A stretch of DNA of 64,000 nucleotides from Nitrososphaerota archaeon (GTDB taxonomy: Archaea > Thermoproteota > Nitrososphaeria > Nitrososphaerales > UBA183): contig JAFMAU010000005.1 in the NCBI GenBank assembly GCA_029784825.1, positions 20,162 through 84,161 of the forward strand. The letters are read 5' to 3'. Below, one piece after another: positions 57,638-64,000 of the stretch; the stretch's first letter is position 1, and each line of letters begins with the position of its first letter. The notes below the pieces were generated by a model that saw only the letters and a list, made by a program, of their open reading frames with translations, did no database searches and was not told the origin of the DNA. The translations under genes were made by a program, and so were the position numbers.

Positions 57638-57748
57638 TTTCCTCCACTTCCATCATTTCTGTTTCACTCGTGCTTAACGGTGTTAATCGTTAATTGGATT
57701 CATCCGAAATTTGTCGGGGATATAAACTTCGTGTTTTCTTCGCTCTCA

Positions 57749-58141
57749 TCAGTCAGATTTCGCGAACCTCGACAGGTTCTCGACGTGGAGGAAGACTCCC
57801 TTCGAAGCGGCTTTGAGCCTCCGCCTTTCCTGGAGGGAGACCCGCATGCCGTCGTGGCCGAGCCTCTTCACGAACCTGGCCGCCAATACCGCCCCCTCGC
57901 GGTCGAGGTCGGTGAGCAGGACGACCTTCTTGGCGCCCCCGAAGGCTTTGGTCCCTTCCCTCCCCACCCTGGAGACGGTGACGAGCATGCCTTCGAATCC
58001 GAGCATGCGAAGCGCCCTTTCGTCTCTCACCCCTTCGACCAGGACGGACCAGCCATCTTCTGACATCGCGTTCAGGTCGTGCACGAAAGCGGTCAGGAAC
58101 TCCCCGAAGCCCTGGTAGACCTTCCCCCTCTTGTCTATCAC
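57749..58141 (-). CDS. small Toprim-domain protein
   Basis: A 130-residue stand-alone Toprim protein. GWSVLVEGVRDERALRMLGFEG carries the Glu motif and VVLLTDLDREG the Asp-x-Asp motif; an ARFVKRLGHDGMRV helix and a Lys/Arg-rich tail follow. It resembles the archaeal COG1658-type proteins related to the RNase M5 Toprim domain; the substrate is unknown, though rRNA processing is a reasonable guess. I chose GTG 58141 because GGTGGTGGAG lies five bases upstream; GTG 58186 extends the frame but is too near the CTTAAAG box. Confidence 0.78.
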   Translation of the reverse strand: MIDKRGKVYQGFGEFLTAFVHDLNAMSEDGWSVLVEGVRDERALRMLGFEGMLVTVSRVGREGTKAFGGAKKVVLLTDLDREGAVLAARFVKRLGHDGMRVSLQERRRLKAASKGVFLHVENLSRFAKSD

Positions 58142-58361
58142 AGGTACTCCACCACCATGAGATTGTTGCCCGTCTCTGACGAGCACGGATCATGTCCCAG
58201 CTTTAAGCGGGGAGCATCACCGAGCCTCTTCAACGGGCAAACGGCCTCCGTCTGTCGCACGCCTGGGTAAACCATCCGCTCATCAAAGCGTTTCCGCCTT
58301 CGCAGGTGGCCGTTTGGCGCGCTTTAGAACGAAAGCCGTCTGCCAATAGAATGTGCCGGAG

Positions 58362-59996
58362 CTATTTTAGGAGTTCGAAGAGTTGCGTAAGGTCGAGCTC
58401 GAAACCCGAGACCGGGACCCCGAGGCCGAACGCTTCGATCACTTCGGGTTCCATTTCGCCCACGTGCCCGACGGGGCTGCCATCCGCAAGGACGCTCGCA
58501 CACCTGCCATGAGCGAAAGCCCAGTTCTCAGACTCCTTCGCCACCACCTCCCGCCCCGCAATGGTCCGGCATGCCGCCTCCAAGTACATCTTGGCCTCTG
58601 TGAACGAGGACTGGGAGTGGGCGACGCAGCAGCCAAGGTGCCACGCTTCTGATACACCGGCTTCGGCCCTAGAGTACACTCTCCCGATTTCGAAGACCCT
58701 CTGCGGATAGTCTGACCTGACGTTCCCTGATAGAGACGCCATCAGTGTCGGGATCAGGGCGTCACGGAGGACGGAGTGCTCCAGGCTCTTGGGGTTCTGG
58801 ACCCTCAGCAAACCGGAGGCGGGGCGGTTAAACTTCGTGCAGAGCGCGGCCTCGTCGGTCAACTCATAGGTCATCATTTCGACCATACCTGCGCCGGCCA
58901 TGACGGTCGCGGCGGAGTCGAGGAAGTCCTCGAACTGGTTGAAGGACCCGGGCCGCCCGCTCGGAGGGTATATCCCCTCTATGCGGTCGAAGCCATAGCC
59001 GATCGCCACCTCCTCGGCGAGATCGACCGGGTGCATGAGGTCCACGCGATATCTCGGGGCTAACACATTCCGCCCCTTCACCCCCAGCCTGCTCTTGGCA
59101 AGAGACCTGAGAATCTCCTTTTCCGACAGGTCGAGCCCCAGGACGGATCTGACCAGCGAGGCGTCGAGGGGGAGGGTTGCGGGGGTGAGGTCAGGGGTTA
59201 CAATCCGCTTCCCTTGGGACCGGATGTTCACGGTTTCGAGCCTTCCCCCTGCCGCCGCCAGCGTCGTCGCGACCACTGCGAGGACGTCGTCTCCGGCCCT
59301 CCCGTCCGTGCTCGTCACGTCGACGAGGAGACTCTTGGTCTTCGACGTGACCCTCGTGGCATTCCCGTTGATTACTGGAGGGAAGGAAAGGACAGTGCCC
59401 TTCGAGTCGACAATAGCTGGGAGCAGTCCCGTCCCCGGCAGCGCGCTTCCGTACGCCTTCCCCTCATGGGTCTCGCGCAGTATCGAAGCCATCGTCATGG
59501 GCTCAGTCCCTCCGAGGGGGACGAACCTGAAGGAAGGTTTGACCGCAATGTAGGACAGAGGAGGATACAGAGCGTCGAGGTCGTGGAGGCCGATTGCGAC
59601 CAGCTTTCGTCTTCTCCCGAGCCCGTTGTGCAGGTCCTCCTGGAGGGAGATTAGCTGCCGCACGTCTTCGTCGTCGAGCCGGAGGCCCCGCGCGACCACG
59701 CAGCCGATGTGGGGCCTGATGGAGGAGAGCCTCCTGTCGACCGACACGGAGACCCCCGAAGGCGAAACAGGGAACCGTGGAAGGCCGACCTCCTTACCGA
59801 GAAGCCCCTTTAGAGAGCGTGCGATTCCAAAATCAGTCCCGAAGTCAGGCCTGTTGGGGCTGTACTCCACCCGGATGGAGTCGCGGTCGACGCTCTCGAT
59901 GTCTAGGCCGATGTATGGTATGCGGTCGATGATCTTCTTCCTGTCGGTCCCCACCATCTTGGCGAACCTCCTCAGGTCGACTCTAACTACCGGCAA
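58362..59996 (-). CDS. pheT: phenylalanyl-tRNA synthetase beta subunit
   Basis: A 544-residue archaeal-type beta subunit. The N-terminus (VVRVDLRRFAKMVG) and IEYSPNRPDFGTDFGIARSL-like segment VEYSPNRPDFG are typical. B3/4 editing region: ETHEGKAYGSALPG-type residues ~180-200 and VTSKTKSLLVDVTSTD. B5: DLTPATLPLDASLVRSVLGLDL. Core: DLAEEVAIGYGFDRIEG, VFEIGRVYS. TTG 59996 overlaps the pheS stop by 14 bases, implying coupled translation of the alpha2-beta2 enzyme. Confidence 0.94.
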   Translation of the reverse strand: MPVVRVDLRRFAKMVGTDRKKIIDRIPYIGLDIESVDRDSIRVEYSPNRPDFGTDFGIARSLKGLLGKEVGLPRFPVSPSGVSVSVDRRLSSIRPHIGCVVARGLRLDDEDVRQLISLQEDLHNGLGRRRKLVAIGLHDLDALYPPLSYIAVKPSFRFVPLGGTEPMTMASILRETHEGKAYGSALPGTGLLPAIVDSKGTVLSFPPVINGNATRVTSKTKSLLVDVTSTDGRAGDDVLAVVATTLAAAGGRLETVNIRSQGKRIVTPDLTPATLPLDASLVRSVLGLDLSEKEILRSLAKSRLGVKGRNVLAPRYRVDLMHPVDLAEEVAIGYGFDRIEGIYPPSGRPGSFNQFEDFLDSAATVMAGAGMVEMMTYELTDEAALCTKFNRPASGLLRVQNPKSLEHSVLRDALIPTLMASLSGNVRSDYPQRVFEIGRVYSRAEAGVSEAWHLGCCVAHSQSSFTEAKMYLEAACRTIAGREVVAKESENWAFAHGRCASVLADGSPVGHVGEMEPEVIEAFGLGVPVSGFELDLTQLFELLK

Positions 59997-61473
59997 GTTC
60001 TCTCCTCGTCCTCAGCCACGAGAGGTCGTCTCCATAGAGGGCCCTGATGTCATCCAGTCCGAAGCGCAGCAGCATCAGCCTCTCGATCCCCGGGCCCCAG
60101 GCCAGGACTGGGAGCCTCACCCCAAGGGGGATCGTGACCTCTGGCCTGAAGACCCCAGAGCCGCCGAGCTCAATCCATCCCTTCACCGCCTTGGAGTAGC
60201 CGACAACTTCCAAGGAAGGCTCGGTGTATGGGAAGTAGGTCGGCCAGAGCCTGATGTCCGACATGCCGAGCTTCCTGTAGAACTCGGTCAGGAACCCCAG
60301 CAGGTGCCGCACGTTCATGCCCCTCCCGACGATGATCCCGTCCATCTGGTAAAATTCGGCGAGGTGCTTGTAATCCAGGTTTTCATTCCTGTAGACCTTG
60401 GACACGGCGAAGACCCGCCGCTCTTTCTCCCCCTCCTCCGCGAGAGACTTCACGGAAAGGACCGTGTTGTGCGTCCGGAGGACGAGCCGCCTCGCCTCTT
60501 CGACGTTCCACCTGTACCCCCAGCCCCTGCTGCCCGTCTTCCATCCGTCCTGATGGGTTGCAGCGACGCTGGCGACAGGTCCGGACATCTTCAACCTCCT
60601 ATCGGAGAGGCCTTCAAGGTAGAAGGTGTCCTGCATGTCCCTGCCCGGATGGTCCTGCGGGATGAAGAGGGCGTCGAAGTTCCAGAAAGCGGGCTGCACG
60701 CTGCTGCCTTCCAGCTCCGTGAACCCCATCGAGATGTAAGCCTCCCTCACTTCGCGGATGAAGTCGCGGACCGGATGCCGCCTCCCCGGATAGAACCTGG
60801 GGGCTTTGGCTTCTACGTCGATCGGCCTCAGGGCTTTGCCTCTCCAGCCTCCGGAGGCAAGGACCTCAGGGGTGAGCCTGTCTAGGGAGCCCGCGGCCTG
60901 AGACAGGTTGGCCGACCTTCTGCCGGACTCGGTGATGATTACGGCTGTGCTTCGGCTTTCGACGAGCCTTAGCACCCCCCTCTTCAATAGGTCGGGAACT
61001 AGCGCTGCTTGGTCCGCAGGGAGGTCGTCCTTGTCCTTGCCGGTCGAAACGGATTCCAGAAGCGACGCAAGGGTCACAGCTCCCCCGGAGTCCGCGACCC
61101 TGACAGCGGGCCGAGGCCCTCCTTCCACCCTGATCCATCCAGAGTTCCGGGCTCTGCCGAAGGCTGCAGAGAATTCTTCCCCGTCCGCGAACCCCTTTCT
61201 CAGGTCTTCCAGGGAGGGCGGAGGGGACCACTCGGAGACCATGCGGAGGAGCTCAAGCTCCGGCGGCCGGCGGGCGACCTCAAGCCTGGACCGTACGGTC
61301 TCTGAAATCGAGACCAGGCCCTTCGAAGAGAGCCACTGAAGGGCGCGCCTGACTTGGTCCTGCTGGAGAGAAGAAGCGGCAACCAGGGCGTCGAACTGCA
61401 TCTCGCCTGATGGCGAGAGGGCTGCGAGGATCTTCAGCTCGAGCGGGTGGAGAGTGCCTGACATTTTCCTCAT
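59983..61473 (-). CDS. pheS: phenylalanyl-tRNA synthetase alpha subunit
   Basis: A 496-residue catalytic subunit that charges tRNA-Phe. The N-terminal half has winged-helix DNA/tRNA-binding repeats (LKILAALSPSGEMQFDALV). The class II core has HPVRDFIREVREAYISMGF (motif 1), NFDALFIPQDHPGRDMQDTFYL, VSKVYRNENLDYKHLAEFYQMDGIIV (motif 2, split), WPTYFPYTEPSLEV and PVLAWGPGIERLMLLRFGLDDIR (motif 3). ATG 61473 overlaps the trpS stop (ATGA). Confidence 0.95.
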   Translation of the reverse strand: MRKMSGTLHPLELKILAALSPSGEMQFDALVAASSLQQDQVRRALQWLSSKGLVSISETVRSRLEVARRPPELELLRMVSEWSPPPSLEDLRKGFADGEEFSAAFGRARNSGWIRVEGGPRPAVRVADSGGAVTLASLLESVSTGKDKDDLPADQAALVPDLLKRGVLRLVESRSTAVIITESGRRSANLSQAAGSLDRLTPEVLASGGWRGKALRPIDVEAKAPRFYPGRRHPVRDFIREVREAYISMGFTELEGSSVQPAFWNFDALFIPQDHPGRDMQDTFYLEGLSDRRLKMSGPVASVAATHQDGWKTGSRGWGYRWNVEEARRLVLRTHNTVLSVKSLAEEGEKERRVFAVSKVYRNENLDYKHLAEFYQMDGIIVGRGMNVRHLLGFLTEFYRKLGMSDIRLWPTYFPYTEPSLEVVGYSKAVKGWIELGGSGVFRPEVTIPLGVRLPVLAWGPGIERLMLLRFGLDDIRALYGDDLSWLRTRRELAGS

Positions 61474-62603
61474 CGGTTCCCTGCAGAATTGAGGTACTTC
61501 TGGCTCCTGGCAAGGAGCTCTCGCGCGTCCCCCATGAGCGCTTCGCGCCGCTTGTGGTGCTCCGTCAGGAAGTCCTTTACCAAGCCGATGGCCTCCTGCT
61601 TGCATTCTCCGCAGAGCCGTATCCCCTTCTCACATTCATAGTGCACACGTTCGGAGTGCTCGTCGTCTCTGGCGAAGTGGAACCTGTAGAGGTCGTAGAC
61701 GGGACAGATATCAGGCCTCCCTCCCAGCTTCCGTTGCTCTTCGACGGTGTCCCTCCCTCCCGTGAACGCGACCCGCACCCGCTTCGACGCTTCGACCGCT
61801 GTGTCGTCCAGGGTGAAGCCCGACTCGGGGACCCTCTTCGACATCTTCTGGCCCCCCGTGAGCGCGAGTTCCAACCTGTGGTAGACAGAAGAAGGAGGAA
61901 TGAATCCGAAGTCAGAATGATAGCGCGCCGCGAGGTCCCTGCAGAGCCTGATATGCGGGTCCTGGTCGGCACCTACAGGCACCAGGACTGGCTTGGGACC
62001 CCCGAATTCTGGGAGCTGGGGCATCAGGATGTCCCCCGCTTGGATGAGGGCAGACATGTACAGGCCGATCTGCCGTTCGCCGTAGATTGCCTTCAGCATG
62101 TTGTTGGTGACCCCCCGGGAGAAGATAGTCGACATCCGCATCACCCGCATCTCTTCGCTCTGCTTGTACACCACTGCCCTGTCTGGGTCAAGCCCCAGCG
62201 CGAGGATGTCCGCGACGTTCCTCACTGCGATCTTGGAGCTCTCACCGTAGGAGAGCCCGTTGTCTGCGTAGGCTTCGACATCGGCGATGGAATAATAGAC
62301 TGTCGCCTTCTTCGACAGGGACTGGAAGTAGATCATGTCGTCGGCCGTCATCTTGTTTCCTAGGTGGAACACGCCGTCTGGCTTTATGCCGCTCATCACG
62401 GCGAACGGCTTGCCGTTGTCGACAGCGTCAAGGACCCTCCCTAGGTCCCTCTGGCCGAAGTCGATGCCCCTGCTTATGTGCGGGCTGGGCCTCTTGAACC
62501 TGGAGACCAGAGGGGCCATGGGCTCGATGCCGAACTCCGATTGGAGCCGAGAATAATCCTTGATCGAGCTCGTCCCCCACGGGTCCAGCCTGTCCTTCTC
62601 CAC
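61470..62603 (-). CDS. trpS: tryptophanyl-tRNA synthetase
   Basis: A 377-residue class I synthetase. FAVMSGIKPDGVFHLGNKM contains the HIGH equivalent (HLGN); ALTGGQKMSKRVPESGFTL contains the KMSKS equivalent. Archaeal features are the N-terminal part with RFKRPSPHISRGIDFGQRDL and VPVGADQDPHIRLCRDLA. GTG 62603 is chosen because GTTAAATCC lies 28 nt upstream; the frame to 62750 runs back through the coaD end. The gene heads the trpS-pheS-pheT operon. Confidence 0.95.
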   Translation of the reverse strand: MEKDRLDPWGTSSIKDYSRLQSEFGIEPMAPLVSRFKRPSPHISRGIDFGQRDLGRVLDAVDNGKPFAVMSGIKPDGVFHLGNKMTADDMIYFQSLSKKATVYYSIADVEAYADNGLSYGESSKIAVRNVADILALGLDPDRAVVYKQSEEMRVMRMSTIFSRGVTNNMLKAIYGERQIGLYMSALIQAGDILMPQLPEFGGPKPVLVPVGADQDPHIRLCRDLAARYHSDFGFIPPSSVYHRLELALTGGQKMSKRVPESGFTLDDTAVEASKRVRVAFTGGRDTVEEQRKLGGRPDICPVYDLYRFHFARDDEHSERVHYECEKGIRLCGECKQEAIGLVKDFLTEHHKRREALMGDARELLARSQKYLNSAGNR

Positions 62604-62655
62604 ACTGCTTTCGCCGGAAGGGTTCGGATTTAACCACTCCTCACTACGGTTCGTC

Positions 62656-63135
62656 TCAGCGCTTCCCCTGGCGGGACAGGAGCCTGCCTTCGGCGTCGAT
62701 TTCGCCGCTCCTGATCCTCGTGGATGAGATGGGCTTCCCGTCTTCTGCAAGGACGTAGTCGACCGTGACGATCTCCAAGGGTGGGAACCCCCTGGCCCTG
62801 CGCGCTTCGTTCGCTATAGGTACCCGCTTCGCAGTCTCGTGGCTTACCACGATCGCCTCCACATCGGGAGACGTGATTCCCGGCCCGTAGTAGTCGTCGA
62901 GCTTTGCGATAAGGTACCTTCTGCCTGGGAACCGCCTGTCAATCACCTCTTCGAGAGCCTGGACCCGCTCTTCGTACTTCTGGTCTGGCTTCTTCCCTTC
63001 CTTTAGGGCAAACGAATCGGAGGTGACCCCGATGACCACTTTGTCACCCACTTCGAAGCTCCTCTCCAGCATCGCAACATGCCCCCTGTGGATGTGGTCG
63101 TAGGTTCCCCCGGTGGCGACCGCCTTGTATCTCAT
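62656..63135 (-). CDS. coaD: phosphopantetheine adenylyltransferase, archaeal type
   Basis: A 159-residue nucleotidyltransferase for the penultimate step of CoA synthesis. KAVATGGTYDHIHRGHVAML carries the T/H-x-G-H motif; VVIGVTSDSFALKEGKKPDQKYEERV and VVSHETAKR follow, and ISSTRIRSGEID is the C-terminal ATP-binding ISSTRIR motif. The archaeal enzyme (COG1019) is distinct from bacterial CoaD. ATG 63135; a GTATTTCAAC element lies ~34 nt upstream, between it and the divergent map gene. Confidence 0.93.
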   Translation of the reverse strand: MRYKAVATGGTYDHIHRGHVAMLERSFEVGDKVVIGVTSDSFALKEGKKPDQKYEERVQALEEVIDRRFPGRRYLIAKLDDYYGPGITSPDVEAIVVSHETAKRVPIANEARRARGFPPLEIVTVDYVLAEDGKPISSTRIRSGEIDAEGRLLSRQGKR

Positions 63136-63225
63136 TTGATTTCGCCGCCCCTGCGAATCAGTTGAAATACCACAGACGACGGCGCCGGACCTACAACGGA
63201 TAAAGGATTTGTGAAGCGAGCGACA

Positions 63226-64000
63226 TTGATTCCTGAACAGTACAAGAAGTCGGGGAAGATCACCAGCGAGGTGAAAGCGCTGGTCCCCTCAGAGGTCAGC
63301 CCCGGGGTGTCCTTCCTCGATGTGTGCGACTTCGTGAGGCGCGAGGTCGAGTCGAGGGGAGGGCGGCTTGCTTTCCCGACAGGCATCGGCGTCAACCAGG
63401 TCACGGCGCACTACTCGCCGCAAGACGGAGACGAGTCTACCTTCAGGGAAGCGGACCTTGTCAAGGTGGACTTCGGAGTCCACGTCGACGGCTACGTCAC
63501 TGACACGTCGGTGACTGTGACCCTCAACCCCGAATACAACCTCCTCATGGAGGCCACCCAGAGGGCGCTCGAAGCTGCCATCGAAACCGCTAGGAGAGAG
63601 ACGAGGCCGGGCGAGATTGGAAGGGCGATTCACAGGGAGGCATCGCGGTTCGGCTTCAAGACCATTGAGAACCTGACGGGGCACACGGTCGACAGGTACC
63701 TCGTACACGCCGGGAAGAGCATACCCAACCTGTACATGGCCGGGATGCAGGAACTGAAGAAGGGAGACGTCTTCGCCATCGAGCCGTTCCTCACGCTCGG
63801 CTCTGCGGCGGGATACGTAATCGATGCCCCGAGCAAGACGATCTTCTCCGTGGTAGCACGGAAGAAGACAGGAACCCCGGAGCTGGATTCCTTCGCAGAC
63901 AGGGTGTGGAACGAGCGGAAGACCCTCCCCTTCACCCCGCGGTGGTACTCGGCCGAGTATGGGAGGGAGAAGCTGGACAGGATCGTGGCCAAGCTCCTGT
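63226..64000 (+). CDS. map: methionine aminopeptidase type II, partial
   Basis: Removes N-terminal Met. The frame stays open to the window end, so the C-terminus is missing. FPTGIGVNQVTAHYSP with the substrate His, LVKVDFGVHVDGYVTDTSVT with two metal Asp residues, NLTGHTVDRYLVH (metal His) and DVFAIEPFLT (metal Glu) give four of the five metal ligands. The spacing is type II (archaeal/eukaryotic). TTG 63226 is ~24 nt after GGATAAAGG; GTG 63211 is in frame too. Divergent from coaD. Confidence 0.92.
   Translation, partial: MIPEQYKKSGKITSEVKALVPSEVSPGVSFLDVCDFVRREVESRGGRLAFPTGIGVNQVTAHYSPQDGDESTFREADLVKVDFGVHVDGYVTDTSVTVTLNPEYNLLMEATQRALEAAIETARRETRPGEIGRAIHREASRFGFKTIENLTGHTVDRYLVHAGKSIPNLYMAGMQELKKGDVFAIEPFLTLGSAAGYVIDAPSKTIFSVVARKKTGTPELDSFADRVWNERKTLPFTPRWYSAEYGREKLDRIVAKLL

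Noticed and set aside
1..64000. CRISPR array, rRNA genes or complete insertion sequence
   Set aside because: No regularly spaced repeats, no rRNA-like stretch and no transposase frame with terminal repeats were seen.

Overview
The window is a gene-dense, GC-rich stretch of an archaeal chromosome (roughly 60 % G+C, judged by eye). The archaeal assignment rests on the S10-type ribosomal genes (L3, L4, L23, L2, S19 with an upstream SPOUT methyltransferase gene), DnaG-type Toprim primase, Pelota, archaeal PheRS and TrpRS, archaeal phosphopantetheine adenylyltransferase, enolase, HMG-CoA reductase for isoprenoid lipids, Lhr helicases, and TATA-like boxes (TTTAA/CTTAAA) about 27 nt before many start codons. 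Many genes appear leaderless and start with TTG or GTG. The lineage is an inference: tRNA introns at unusual positions and this gene mix suit a TACK/Thermoproteota lineage, perhaps a heterotrophic relative of Nitrososphaeria. No rRNA gene is present to settle it.

Layout. 1-9 kb: end of QueC and a FolE2/MptA-type GTP cyclohydrolase (7-deazaguanine/pterin), a DUF72 protein, an NAD-kinase-like protein, membrane proteins with an APC permease, a frameshifted GNAT gene, and a YggU/radical-SAM pair. 9-15 kb: three tRNAs, a CBS protein, divergent hsp20 and htpX with a palindrome between them, class II HMG-CoA reductase followed by a pseudogene and a second copy of the reductase tail, and a DedA protein. 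15-21 kb: a full histidine-degradation set (hutU, hutI, hutH, hutG). 21-24 kb: a CsaA-like tRNA-binding protein, a DtxR-regulated metal transporter with a clear operator, and an MFS transporter. 24-28 kb: the ribosomal operon, which stops after S19. 28-36.7 kb: an aldehyde/P5C dehydrogenase and a lipoate plus 2-oxoacid-dehydrogenase locus (regulator, lipA, fused E1 alpha-beta, E2, lpd, lipB). 36.9-47.5 kb: a putative genome-maintenance island with two Lhr-family helicases flanking an SMC-like ATPase/kleisin/winged-helix operon, then an unknown gene and a PdeM-like phosphoesterase. 47.5-64 kb: thioredoxin, NUDIX, an MntR-like regulator divergent from an Nramp transporter, a phosphoribosyltransferase, enolase, a TtuA/Ncs6 thiolase, a site-2 protease, Pelota-DnaG, a Toprim protein, PheRS, TrpRS, PPAT and a partial methionine aminopeptidase.

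How the genes fit together. Histidine can be taken to glutamate, and the P5C-type dehydrogenase also yields glutamate. The E1-E2-E3 complex has its own lipoylation enzymes, so the organism looks heterotrophic or mixotrophic with oxidative 2-oxoacid metabolism. Information-processing genes fill the rest.

Two features stand out. First, six of the seven tRNA genes carry very small introns (13-23 nt, eight in all), mostly at non-canonical positions, and each can be resolved by a bulge-helix-bulge fold. Second, the SMC-like/kleisin/KITE-like operon with a short, apparently hinge-less SMC sits between two Lhr helicases and next to a PdeM-like nuclease family member. This is the best candidate in the window for an undescribed system.
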